Origin: an uncultured Acetatifactor sp.
GTDB lineage: Bacteria > Bacillota > Clostridia > Lachnospirales > Lachnospiraceae
DNA length: 18,654 nt
Reading direction: 5' to 3'
Assembly (NCBI GenBank): GCA_910586435.1
Contig: CAJUGT010000078.1
Coordinates: forward strand, 1 to 18,654
The notes under the pieces were generated by a model that searched no databases, had not been told where the DNA came from, and saw only the letters and a program-made list of their open reading frames with translations. The position numbers were made by a program, and so were the translations under genes. Numbering within the stretch: position 1 is the stretch's first letter; each line of letters begins with the position of its first letter. Below are positions 6,302 to 14,814 of this stretch, one piece after another.

Positions 6302-9300
6302 TTATCTGCTTTTTTTCCATTTTGCATTCATCCCTGTACTGGAAGCGGTGGCTCTTGCCACCTGCAGCGCAATCTCACTGAAATACCGCTCCGGAACTTC
6401 CGTTAGACACAGGGAATCTGACTCAATTTTCCTGTCATAGCTGTTCACAGGTACATGGCCGGCCTCATAGAATCGGATTTCGTATACTGTCACATCCTCA
6501 TTGGCCCCTCCCATAAAGCTGCCTGAAAAGAAAAGTACCGCTCCCAGGCCAAGCCCTTTATCTTCCCTGTAATAGGTAAAAAATATGCCCCGCTCCTCCG
6601 CTTCTCCACGGTTCCACCCTTGAGAAATAAGTTTTCCGCCCAGGGACAAATCGTTGAGAATCAGGCCGCCAAACCGTTCAAGCTCCTTTTGCTTCCCTTC
6701 CTCTTGCGTCCTGTAATATATCTGCCTGTCAAGCTGCTCAATGGGCTGGATAATTTCATAATCTGCCAACTGTTCCTTCCAGGCATTTATGGACTCCTCT
6801 GACAACTCTATTGGGTGAACAAGACCAATCACTTGGTCTCGACCAATCACTTGGCTCTGGTGGCTCTGTTTGCTTTGACAATTTTGCTGGCCCTGGTGGG
6901 CAGATGGATTCCCCGCTTCCTCCGGGAGTATAAATTCCTCTTCCTTCTCCGTATTAAAAGTTCCATCCTCCATATACCTGAAAACAGACACCAGCTTTTG
7001 CCCCTCATACATTCCCCAAATCAGGCCAATGGCAAATTGATGCATAATGGGATTCTTCACAAACAGCTCTTTCCATGCCCGGACACTCCACTTTCTCCCT
7101 GTAAGAACTGCCGTCTCCAGCCGTACTTTCTGGCCGGTTATGGTTTCCTTCATCTGCTTCTTCATCTGTTTGAATGCTTCATAGGATGCGGAAGCCTTCT
7201 CCGGGTCATCCTTTTTTCCCGGCGAGGGCAAATTCTTTAACTTTTTCCCCTTCTCATCGAACACCTCAATTTCCAAAGCCGTGGTAACAGTTACGGTAAA
7301 CTTCCTCTCCCCATAATCAAAAGTTCTCCGCATATGCTCATCAAATCCCAAATTGGGCACAATCCTGTCTGCCAGCTCTTCCTTTGTAATCCCCAACTGA
7401 GAAGCCGCATAATCCAATGCCTTTTCCGCTGCCGCCCTCACCTGCTTGAATTTGAATTTCCGTGAGATTCCCTCTACAGTGCGCAGACCCAGGGGGTTGG
7501 GACTCAACGCCATGGCCTGCACCGCCTCCGACGCTATGGCTCCCCTGGCTGCTTTGGGCCATTCCTGAATCTGGATGTGAAGCTTCCGAATCATTTCCTC
7601 CCCTCCGTGAATGGCCGCCGCATAAAGCACCCACCGCTTCTTTGCTTCGGCTCCTGCGTCCATCCACTTATCAAATAATTCATTGGCATAAACTTCCAAT
7701 TCCTTTTCATTCAAATCTTCTGCCAGAGAAATAGCGCTCTGACTGATACCACAGGGGGACAGGATGGAATAACTGAGTAAAATTGCCTGCATATACTCTT
7801 CCTCCGCCACTGTGCCATCCTTTCTATGTACTTTGGAAAATGGCGTCTCATATGCCCATGCTAGGGTTCGTTTTTTATTTCCTTTATGAATATCTTCTAC
7901 CAATTCCTCCCTTGTAACCACCTTGCCGCCTTCGGAATATGCTGCGCTCTTGCTCAGCACATTATCCAAAAGCGCCCGAACTTTCGCGTTTTTCTCCGAT
8001 TCCAATGCCTTGGCCAGAATACTGGTATATCTTTGGGAATCTTCTTCACTCAATGCCCTGCTTCCGTCAGATTTCCTCTGTGCCTCATCCTTCCATTTTG
8101 CCAGCACACGAATGGCCAAATCCCTCTCTGAGGCCTTTTTAGAGGAGAGCAATCCCACAACCTCTTCTTCCCAGCCCTTTTTTTCATACAGAATCTCCAG
8201 CAATGTCTCCCTCACCACCTTTGCCGAATCCTGTGCGTAACTTAAAATACTCTCCTTACATTCATCCCCTTTCTTCGCCATGACCTTAAGCCCAAAATTC
8301 CTGCCCACACTTCCGACTTCCCCAAAAGCGGTCAGCGCCTCTTCACGACGTTCCTCAAAGTATTCCCGAAACAGTTCCCCTATTGTGGTATCCAGCCGCT
8401 TCACCCATGGCCCCCTTGCGTCACAGCGCTCAATAAAATGCGCATATGCGCCTAACTGATACGTAAGGTTTAACCCCTCCTTATCCGCTGCCTTGAATAC
8501 CCGCTTTACCTCCTCCAAGTTTATTTCACATCCAGTATCACGAAAGTCCCGGAAAACTTCATATCCTTTTCCGGCCAGCGCCAAGGTATCACAACGATTG
8601 CCCAACTCGTCATAGCCGTATTTCTCCCGATAATTTTTCAGAGCCTTAATCACCTTGTCCCACCAATAATAACCGTTCTCCGAAATACCCTTACAGGCAT
8701 ATACAAGCTCAATCCCACCTTCCCCATTTAAGTATTTCCTGATACAATCCGTGATTAAGACATAATCCCCTGCACGGGGAGAAAATGCGCTTCTTGCGGT
8801 AAATGCCTCAATCAGTCTTAATCGAGTCTTGCTTTTATCTGTGTTCACCCGTTTCGGAAGCAGTTCCGGCGCCGCTTTTTCCACCACAGGTTCCATGACA
8901 CGATACGTTGCGCCGTCCGCAGCATTCATATATTCCAAAAAGGCTTTCTGATTTCTCTGAAGCTGCTTCTCCAATATACCAATCTTACGATTTCTGGCCG
9001 CCCATTGAATATAATCCTTAGCATCCAGACAAAACACCTCGTCAAAGCTGCCCCCCAGCTCTCCCTTCAGTTCCTTTCTGACATCCAGCATGTCTATGAA
9101 ATTCAGCACAATATCCCAATCGGCCGCAAGGCACAGGGATACCGTATTTTTGAGCCTGATGGACAGACCATAATTTACAAAAGAAACTCCGCTTAACATA
9201 CAGAGGAAATATCTGTTCCTGTCCGTATCACCCACGCTGCTCTCCACCAGCAGCTCCCGAATCTCTTCCATCCGGTCTTCCCTCACCGCAGCCACGACTT

Positions 9301-9949
9301 TCTCCGCATCCTTTTCAGAAAAGCTCTCCGGATAAATCTGACCTATCAAACCTGTAACCAAGTCCTCGTACCGCTCCATCAAAGGGGCATCCTCCCCTTC
9401 CACCCCTGTGCCTTCCTCCATCCCGGGATACTTCATATAAAAATACGCCATCAACAGAACAAGCATACCGCAGGATTCTTTTCCACCTTGATACCGCATG
9501 GCTTTCTTCAGGTTCTCTGTGTTATGTTCCGCAATTTCAATCAGCTTCTCAATCCCCTGGGGCCTTAACCTGCGCTGATCTCCCCCGAGAATCGCCGCAT
9601 ATACGGCTGCTTTCTTTGATGGCTCCAGCAAAATTCTCTGTTCCTGCGGGCGATTTTCTGTCAGTGAAAACACCGGATAACTGCTCGCCTCCCCCATAGC
9701 GAAGACCAGTTTTCCAAGCCGCAGCGCCGTCTCCCTCTCCTGTTCCAACATACCCACATACAGATGATGGAGAATGGCCGGTTCCGCCAAGTCTGTGAGA
9801 TCCCTGTACTGAAATTTTTCCAGCGCTTCGTCTCCCACCTTTCCACTGAGATAGTCCTCCATCCACTTCAGTTCTTCCGAAGTAAATAACTTCTCTTTCC
9901 CCAACTGTTCCACAACTTTCATGCCAAATTGTTCTTCCATTTGATTCAT
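6302..9949 (-). CDS. DUF4132-domain protein with HEAT-like helical repeats
   Basis: This is a large 1215-residue protein, apparently cytosolic. The C-terminal part matches DUF4132 (the MolR/YehI-type family): an IGLIWGMYEG segment, FRYMEDGTF, then LVHPIELSEE and DYEIIQPIEQLDRQIYY. The middle, with stretches such as KVVRETLLEILYEKKGW and ASERDLAIRVLAKWKDE, looks like HEAT-type helical repeats. No WGR domain is visible. A Gln/Ser-rich insertion with an 18-bp tandem repeat interrupts the DUF4132 region. The start at 9949 has GGAGG 8 nt upstream; an in-frame ATG at 10027 is also preceded by GGAGG at 8 nt and would add 26 residues, so the start is unsettled. It lies 224 bp downstream of the ADP-ribosylglycohydrolase gene on the same strand, probably in one operon. 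The biochemical role of DUF4132 is not established. Confidence 0.85.
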   Translation of the reverse strand: MNQMEEQFGMKVVEQLGKEKLFTSEELKWMEDYLSGKVGDEALEKFQYRDLTDLAEPAILHHLYVGMLEQERETALRLGKLVFAMGEASSYPVFSLTENRPQEQRILLEPSKKAAVYAAILGGDQRRLRPQGIEKLIEIAEHNTENLKKAMRYQGGKESCGMLVLLMAYFYMKYPGMEEGTGVEGEDAPLMERYEDLVTGLIGQIYPESFSEKDAEKVVAAVREDRMEEIRELLVESSVGDTDRNRYFLCMLSGVSFVNYGLSIRLKNTVSLCLAADWDIVLNFIDMLDVRKELKGELGGSFDEVFCLDAKDYIQWAARNRKIGILEKQLQRNQKAFLEYMNAADGATYRVMEPVVEKAAPELLPKRVNTDKSKTRLRLIEAFTARSAFSPRAGDYVLITDCIRKYLNGEGGIELVYACKGISENGYYWWDKVIKALKNYREKYGYDELGNRCDTLALAGKGYEVFRDFRDTGCEINLEEVKRVFKAADKEGLNLTYQLGAYAHFIERCDARGPWVKRLDTTIGELFREYFEERREEALTAFGEVGSVGRNFGLKVMAKKGDECKESILSYAQDSAKVVRETLLEILYEKKGWEEEVVGLLSSKKASERDLAIRVLAKWKDEAQRKSDGSRALSEEDSQRYTSILAKALESEKNAKVRALLDNVLSKSAAYSEGGKVVTREELVEDIHKGNKKRTLAWAYETPFSKVHRKDGTVAEEEYMQAILLSYSILSPCGISQSAISLAEDLNEKELEVYANELFDKWMDAGAEAKKRWVLYAAAIHGGEEMIRKLHIQIQEWPKAARGAIASEAVQAMALSPNPLGLRTVEGISRKFKFKQVRAAAEKALDYAASQLGITKEELADRIVPNLGFDEHMRRTFDYGERKFTVTVTTALEIEVFDEKGKKLKNLPSPGKKDDPEKASASYEAFKQMKKQMKETITGQKVRLETAVLTGRKWSVRAWKELFVKNPIMHQFAIGLIWGMYEGQKLVSVFRYMEDGTFNTEKEEEFILPEEAGNPSAHQGQQNCQSKQSHQSQVIGRDQVIGLVHPIELSEESINAWKEQLADYEIIQPIEQLDRQIYYRTQEEGKQKELERFGGLILNDLSLGGKLISQGWNRGEAEERGIFFTYYREDKGLGLGAVLFFSGSFMGGANEDVTVYEIRFYEAGHVPVNSYDRKIESDSLCLTEVPERYFSEIALQVARATASSTGMNAKWKKSR
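6823..6858. repeat. 18-bp tandem repeat within the DUF4132 gene
   Basis: GACCAATCACTTGG occurs at 6823 and at 6841, exactly 18 bp apart and in frame. It encodes a VIG-x-x-x-VIG duplication at the edge of a Gln/Ser-rich insertion. Tandem units like this can change copy number by slippage. Confidence 0.7.
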
Positions 9950-10090
9950 TTTCCCATCCTCCATATAGTTCCGCAACTTGCCTCCCAAGCCCCCTGAATC
10001 TGGGAGAATTTCCTGCCGCAGACGCATCAGTAAATCCTCCCGGGCCTTGACCGGTCCGTTGTTGTTTTTTCATATCCCATTTGACACTAC

Positions 10091-10177
10091 CTATACCATC
10101 TCCAAAGCATACCTGAAAACCACCAGCCCCCGGGCTTCCTCAGTATCATCATACACCATTTCATACTCATTTTTCAT
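10091..10177 (-). CDS. Possible 28-residue ORF or frameshifted tail of the ADP-ribosylglycohydrolase
   Basis: Its ATG (10177-10175) overlaps the TGA of the ADP-ribosylglycohydrolase gene as ATGA. The peptide begins MKNEYEMVYDDTEEARG and ends in FRYALEMV. It has no ribosome site of its own, so expression would need coupling. Alternatively, one extra T in the run of six T's at 10186-10191 (minus strand), or a -1 slip there, would fuse it to the enzyme and replace the last three residues with a 31-residue tail. Either reading is uncertain. Confidence 0.25.
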   Translation of the reverse strand: MKNEYEMVYDDTEEARGLVVFRYALEMV

Positions 10178-11088
10178 GGCGCCATAAAAAACCTGGAGTC
10201 CTCCGGATATTCCATATAACTCAGCCATTGCTGCGGAAGCTGGTCCACATACAGCGAAACCATTCCACCCACTATGGCACATATGGTATCCCTGTCTCCC
10301 AAAGCAGAGACTGCCATCCACAATGCTTCTTCCATTGAAGTATAAAAATATGCCCCACACCAGAGGCTGTAGGGAACTGTATCCTGTGCTGACAGCATCA
10401 TTCCGTTTCCAAGCACGGAAACCACAAAATCCAGGCTGCTTTCCTTCTTGATAGAAGCTGCTGACAATATTTTGTATTTGGTATCACTCTCCGGCAATTT
10501 CTCCGCAATATCTTTCAAAAATGTCTGTCCTTCTCCAAAATATCTTCCCAGCCTTTTATTCAAAAGCAGCGCTGCGCCAACGGCAACCGCCATTGCGCCT
10601 GCGGCTCCCTCAACATGCGCATGTGTGACTTCCGCCGATGCCCTGGCGTGATATAGAACCTTGTCCAAATCATCGGCAAAATAAGCCCCCACCGGCGCAA
10701 CACGCATTGCTCCGCCATTTCCCATAGACCCCATTCCGTCAAAGGCGCTGCCGGCAGCTTCCCTCCAGCTCCTCCCTTCTCCAATACTGCGCAGAATAGA
10801 ATGCGCCGTTCCCCCATATCCTCGATGCCAGTCTAAGGCGTAATTTTCCGCAAAAACTTTCGCTAATTCGTCTTGGTTTATTTCCCCATATTTTCTCAAA
10901 ATTCGGTAAATTCCTATGGCCATTACAGTATCATCTGTAAAATGCCATGGCTCCTTTAAAATCTCCCTGTCTCTTACTCTCTGGCGGGCAAGCTCGTCAG
11001 GTACGAAAAAAGTCTGCCCGAAACAGTCCCCCAAAGCAATTCCATCCAATGCGCGTTTTGCGTATTTTAATCTGTCTTCCAATTCCAT
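10174..11088 (-). CDS. ADP-ribosylglycohydrolase family protein (DraG-like)
   Basis: This is a 304-residue cytosolic enzyme that would remove ADP-ribose from a modified protein or other target in an Mg2+-dependent reaction. Family motifs appear in order: ALGDCFGQ near 18-25, FTDDT at 50-54 (metal site), NGGAMRVAPVG at about 125-135, AHVEGAAGAMAVA near 157-169, and GDRDT at 264-268, which stands where the family's second metal-binding D-x-D normally lies. Length fits the family. I chose the start at 11088 because GGAGG at 11096-11100 is 7 nt upstream; the ATG at 11094 is only 1 nt from that site. Downstream on the same strand is the DUF4132 gene, so the enzyme may reverse a modification linked to that protein. 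No ADP-ribosyltransferase gene is visible. A run of six T's sits near the 3' end. Confidence 0.9.
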   Translation of the reverse strand: MELEDRLKYAKRALDGIALGDCFGQTFFVPDELARQRVRDREILKEPWHFTDDTVMAIGIYRILRKYGEINQDELAKVFAENYALDWHRGYGGTAHSILRSIGEGRSWREAAGSAFDGMGSMGNGGAMRVAPVGAYFADDLDKVLYHARASAEVTHAHVEGAAGAMAVAVGAALLLNKRLGRYFGEGQTFLKDIAEKLPESDTKYKILSAASIKKESSLDFVVSVLGNGMMLSAQDTVPYSLWCGAYFYTSMEEALWMAVSALGDRDTICAIVGGMVSLYVDQLPQQWLSYMEYPEDSRFFMAP

Positions 11089-11146
11089 ATCCATCCCTCC
11101 ATAGTTTTATGCCCTCCTGTCACTCCGGTAAGACACACTGATCACC

Positions 11147-11152
11147 ATTATA
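11147..11152 (-). promoter_or_regulatory. Possible -10 box for the ADP-ribosylglycohydrolase/DUF4132 operon
   Basis: TATAAT reads leftward about 60 bp before the start codon. No good -35 lies at the right distance; that place is taken by a GC-rich hairpin (11169-11190). The site is tentative. Confidence 0.3.
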
Positions 11153-11154
11153 TT

Positions 11155-11526
11155 TTACAGAATCAAAGACCCCGCTGCAAGCAACGGGGTATCAAGCTTG
11201 CAACGCCCCAAGGGGCGGGGTATTTGACCCTCGCGGCATTCGCCAACTGTCCGTGCAAGCACAGCCGCTTGGCTCATTGCCTGCGGGAATAAATTTTCAG
11301 TCCGCAAGACAGAAGGAGGGATGATACGCTCTAAAGAATGCCTGTAAACTCCCATGCAGCCCGCTTCGCCACTATGAAAAGTATAATTTCTTAATGAGAC
11401 AGCCCCATGGAATTGAGCAAAGGAAACTCCTTTTGGTACACTGCAATGGGGTTTTTGCGCAGGGAAAGCCCCCATACGCTTCGCAGTACCATAATGGCAA
11501 CGACCTTTTTCAGTAAATATGGCCAA
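11155..11526. repeat. Repeat-rich non-coding spacer with GC-rich hairpins
   Basis: This spacer holds several compact hairpins. One at 11169-11190 reads leftward as ACCCCGTTG-CTTG-CAGCGGGGT with one G.T pair; it could serve as a terminator for the chemoreceptor operon, though only a broken T-tract follows. Another is the perfect palindrome CGCCCCAAGGGGCG at 11204-11217. A lone end of the 97-bp palindromic element lies at 11381-11406. A 123-codon frame crosses the whole region on the minus strand, but it runs through the hairpins and the element end and has no family features. I read it as non-coding, probably built of multicopy repeats. Confidence 0.5.
11381..11406 (-). repeat. Solo end of the 97-bp palindromic element
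   Basis: Read leftward, 24 of 26 bases match 6185-6210, starting GGGGCTGTCTCATTAAG. No partner arm lies nearby, so this is an orphan end left by deletion or part of a different composite repeat. Confidence 0.7.
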
Positions 11527-11609
11527 ACTACAGAGGCTTGACCATGTTATCCAACTCCTATTACCAGCTTTGCTTCTTTCCTGTCTGCTCTGAGCATTGC
11601 CATCCCATC

Positions 11610-13196
11610 TCAGAAATCCGCAAATACTTCCATCTGTTTTTTCAGTTCTTCCACAATCTCCCTGTTAGTATCCATACGGCTTGTAATATCCGCCATGTCC
11701 GCAACCAAACTCTTAGTGCTGTCCGCAACTCCGTTAATGCCGGAAGCGCCGTCGTCAATTGCTTTGGTAATGCTTTCAATGGAATCGGCTATCTCTATCA
11801 TGGAATTTCTGAGACGGTCGGTTCTGCTGTTAAACGCATCTATCATTTCTTTCACATAATCCGCATCTTCTTTGTACTGCCTTCCGGAGCGGACAACCTC
11901 ACGGAATTCCGTCAAAACAGTTTCGCTAAGATAATCTGCCATGTCTTGAGAATGCTCTGACAGGCTATGTACCGCATTTGTAACAATCTTATTAATCTCT
12001 TGAATACGTCCGGCCGTTTCACTGCAAGATCCCGCCAAAGATTTGATCTCTGCCGCAACAGCGGCAAAACCTTTCCCGGCTTCGCCGGCACGCATAGCTT
12101 CTATGGAAGCGTTAAGGGCAATCAGGTCGGTTGTTGAAGAAATTGTCACAATCTCTTTTGTCAGTCTGGTTACTTGATCCACACTCTTACTGTTTTCAAT
12201 GTCTTCTTCCAAGACATTCAGGATATCGGCCGCCTTCTTCTGAATCACTTCTATGTTAGCCTGTGCCGCTGTCTCCATCTCATTGGCCCGTATCTTCATG
12301 GCAGAAGAATATTCTGTAATAGTGCCGCATTCTTCCACCATGTCATGGACATCCCCTTTAATGTCAGCGGCGCTTTTGTTAATTTTAACCGCATTATTTG
12401 CCACCTTTTGGATTGCCATGGACAGGGAACCCGCAAGAGAGGAAAGCCCGCTGGCACTCTTTTTCGACGTGCGTGTATGTTTCAGCACTTCCCCTGTGAC
12501 CTCATCCAGTTTCAGTGAACTTTCCTGAAGGATATCCACCGTTCCTTTAATGGGCCTAATCACATATTTTTTAATAATCCGAATGGCCGCAAGCACCAGG
12601 ATAAGGCATGTGACAGCTGAAGCTACCGCAATAATCAGCGAGATAATATAGACCAGCAAAAGCTTCTGTCTTGCCTCACTCATCTTTTCTCCCACAGCCC
12701 CATACAGTTCCTCTGTATTGTCCTCAATGGCAGCGCCGAAGGTGGCAACATCACCATTGGCATAGTCATAGGCCTCCTGGGTTTTGCTGTCTGCGCTTGC
12801 GCATACAAGAAAGACCAACGCATGCTTAAAGGAGTCATAGTTTTCCAAAAGCCTGGTATAAGTCTCTTCTTCCTCTTTCGTGGTATAATTTTCATATTCT
12901 TTTAAATAGGTTTCTAATGTCTTCTCTTCTTCCTTAATCTGCGCCACAACAGTTATCATGGTATTATAGTCCGTCGCAACAATATGTGACAGCGCCATCT
13001 TATGGATATTTGTGGTCGTGTGGCGGATATTCTGTAATATTTCCAATCCTACCATATAGTTGTCTACAATATTTGAAGCATTGAAATTTACGTTGTTAAT
13101 ACTGAAAACTGACAGGACATTTGAAATCAACGCCACTGCCCCCAACAGGATAATGGGAAGTATCAATCGTTGTTGTATGGAGAATTTTTTCTTCAT
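11610..13196 (-). CDS. Methyl-accepting chemotaxis protein
   Basis: This is a 528-residue membrane chemoreceptor that would control the CheA kinase in the chemotaxis pathway. It has transmembrane helix 1 at about 11-33, an extracytoplasmic helical sensor region of about 145 residues (four-helix-bundle type by appearance), transmembrane helix 2 at about 179-206, a HAMP-like linker, then a long coiled-coil signalling domain. The conserved hairpin tip is clear near 355-387, including LIALNASIEAMRAGEAGKGF, where Met replaces the usual Ala after IEA. The start at 13196 has only a weak, distant AAAGGA, so it may depend on coupling with the gene 32 bp upstream, a solute-binding lipoprotein. The sensor probably reads that protein's ligand-bound state. 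A methyl-acceptor role is assumed from the family. Confidence 0.93.
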   Translation of the reverse strand: MKKKFSIQQRLILPIILLGAVALISNVLSVFSINNVNFNASNIVDNYMVGLEILQNIRHTTTNIHKMALSHIVATDYNTMITVVAQIKEEEKTLETYLKEYENYTTKEEEETYTRLLENYDSFKHALVFLVCASADSKTQEAYDYANGDVATFGAAIEDNTEELYGAVGEKMSEARQKLLLVYIISLIIAVASAVTCLILVLAAIRIIKKYVIRPIKGTVDILQESSLKLDEVTGEVLKHTRTSKKSASGLSSLAGSLSMAIQKVANNAVKINKSAADIKGDVHDMVEECGTITEYSSAMKIRANEMETAAQANIEVIQKKAADILNVLEEDIENSKSVDQVTRLTKEIVTISSTTDLIALNASIEAMRAGEAGKGFAAVAAEIKSLAGSCSETAGRIQEINKIVTNAVHSLSEHSQDMADYLSETVLTEFREVVRSGRQYKEDADYVKEMIDAFNSRTDRLRNSMIEIADSIESITKAIDDGASGINGVADSTKSLVADMADITSRMDTNREIVEELKKQMEVFADF

Positions 13197-13228
13197 CTTA
13201 CATCATCAAATCCTTTCAACAGATGGTT

Positions 13229-14461
13229 CTATCTTGCGGAAACGGCTTCCACCATCTCATCCAGCTGTTCCTGTAAGTCCCGGCCGGAAGGATTTCCTGC
13301 CGCCAGATTTTCCGCAAATTTTGTGACAGGGTCCCAGAACTTACCCCCAACCCGCTGAAGCTGCGAAAATTCAGACTGCTCCAGGAGAGCGGCAATGGCC
13401 GGCGATTGTCTGATTTCCGGTGAATCCGCAACAGCAATATTTGATGGCCCCTGTCCGCGCATTTCAAAACGAAGACGCTGGTTCTCCTCATCGGTAATCC
13501 ATTCGGCAAGCCTGGATGCCCATTCGTGATGTTCAGAATAAGCATTTACACCTATCAACTTACATCCGGAAAAAGAAGCCATCTGTACCTGGCTGCCATT
13601 ACAGCTATAAGTAGGCAGCTTGGCGGCTCCTGCGTATTCTCCCCAAGCCTCCTTTACCGCAACGGCATTCCATACACCGCTGACACCCGCAATCACTGAA
13701 CCATCCTTTACCCCTTTCAGAAATTCTTCATCCGTACAACTGGCAAAACCCGGATTTTTCGCAATTCGCAGCATTGCCTGGGCTACGTCAATCCCCCGGA
13801 TGCTCCCATCCGTCTGATTCCATGTACAATAATTCGTGATTCCGTCATCGTTAAGCCCTACTTGAAGTCCCGTATTGCCAAAGAAAGAATATACATACCA
13901 TGCCGAAGACCAATCCATGGAAAAAAATCTGCCCTTCGCAGCAGCCGCTTCCAATATACCATCCAGGGTCCTGGCCTGTTCCTCCGTAATATATTGCTTG
14001 TTGTAATATAGGAAGTATCCGTTATCCGCAGTCAGAGGATATGCGTATAGCTGATGATTGATTGTGGCAGCCTCTGTTGTACTTGAGAGGTTCCTGCTCC
14101 CGATTTCCTCCGCATTCTTGATGGGTTCCAATGCTCCGGCGGCAGCCAGCGCGTTTAGCTGGTCATCCGCAAAAGTAAATACATCGGCTCCTTCTTCCAA
14201 TCCCCCAAGCAGCACGTCTTTGCACTGGGATTCTCCCTGTACCTCAAATATGATGTCAAAATCTGCCTGGCCCTGATATTTTGCCTGAAAACTCTGGATG
14301 CTCTGGTTCATCAGCTCTGTATCCTCTTCAGCTCCCCAGACAACCAGTTCTACCTTTTGGGGTTCCGTATTTTCCGGCGCTGCTTCCTCCGCCTGGCCGC
14401 ACCCCAGAAGCAGCACAGTACATAAAAGCCCCTGGAGCAATATATGTATTCTCTTTCCCAT
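13229..14461 (-). CDS. Extracellular solute-binding lipoprotein (ABC family 1 type)
   Basis: This is a 410-residue lipoprotein. The start at 14461 (MGKRIHILLQ) has AAGGGCGG 7 nt upstream and begins a lipoprotein signal with lipobox L-L-G-C (Cys21). A longer in-frame start at 14572 would lie at the -35 region of the predicted promoter and is rejected. The mature part resembles family 1 sugar/oligosaccharide-binding proteins of the MalE type: VELVVWGAEEDTE at the first strand, ADVFTFADDQLNALAAAGALEPI, YAYPLTADNGYFLYYNKQYI, and a late EWITDEENQRLRFEMRGQGPSN segment. The ligand is not evident. No permease or ATPase gene is adjacent; the next gene is a chemoreceptor, so this protein probably serves ligand sensing, perhaps with a transporter encoded elsewhere. 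Confidence 0.9.
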   Translation of the reverse strand: MGKRIHILLQGLLCTVLLLGCGQAEEAAPENTEPQKVELVVWGAEEDTELMNQSIQSFQAKYQGQADFDIIFEVQGESQCKDVLLGGLEEGADVFTFADDQLNALAAAGALEPIKNAEEIGSRNLSSTTEAATINHQLYAYPLTADNGYFLYYNKQYITEEQARTLDGILEAAAAKGRFFSMDWSSAWYVYSFFGNTGLQVGLNDDGITNYCTWNQTDGSIRGIDVAQAMLRIAKNPGFASCTDEEFLKGVKDGSVIAGVSGVWNAVAVKEAWGEYAGAAKLPTYSCNGSQVQMASFSGCKLIGVNAYSEHHEWASRLAEWITDEENQRLRFEMRGQGPSNIAVADSPEIRQSPAIAALLEQSEFSQLQRVGGKFWDPVTKFAENLAAGNPSGRDLQEQLDEMVEAVSAR

Positions 14462-14543
14462 ATATATTCCGCCCTTACTATTTTCTTTTTCTGTGATTGA
14501 ATGCCATGATTTATTCCACGATTTTATATGCTTCTGCGACAAT

Positions 14544-14572
14544 ATTATACCATTGATACTGTCTTTTTGCAA
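14544..14572 (-). promoter_or_regulatory. Strong predicted promoter of the solute-binding protein/chemoreceptor operon
   Basis: Reading leftward: TTGCAA (14572-14567), a 17-bp spacer, and TATAAT (14549-14544) with TG in the extended -10 position. The leader would be about 75 nt. It is one of the two best promoter matches in the window. Confidence 0.65.
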
Positions 14573-14814
14573 TATGAGATGTTTTAATTCAGATTTCTTT
14601 TTGTATTAGATGTTATTTTCTGCACTTCTTATAACATGAATATTGTCCAATTTCAGGGATAAGAAGCACATTCTTCTGACCTGTCTGTTGTTTTTTGTAT
14701 CAAATCATTTTCCAGCCTATTTGAAGGAAATTATCTGATAATAAAATTTTTTGTTAATTATCCTCTTCGACACTACTTACTCTATTTTCCCAGCATAGCC
14801 GGGAGATTAAAGAT
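14573..14814. other. Spacer between the nuclease gene and the solute-binding operon
   Basis: AT-rich and non-coding. A small stem at 14788-14804 reads leftward as TCCCGGC-TAT-GCTGGGA, 10 nt after the nuclease stop, but no T-run follows, so it is at best a weak terminator. Nothing else was seen. Confidence 0.3.

Noticed and set aside
9549..10073. 174-codon minus-strand frame overlapping the DUF4132 start
   Set aside because: It is an alternate frame of the DUF4132 gene, rich in Gly/Arg, without recognisable domains.
11155..11526. 123-codon minus-strand frame as a gene
   Set aside because: It crosses GC-rich hairpins and an element end, has no clear ribosome site and no family resemblance; treated as repeat DNA.
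14788..14804. Hairpin after the nuclease gene as an intrinsic terminator
   Set aside because: A 7-bp stem exists, but no T-run follows in the leftward direction.
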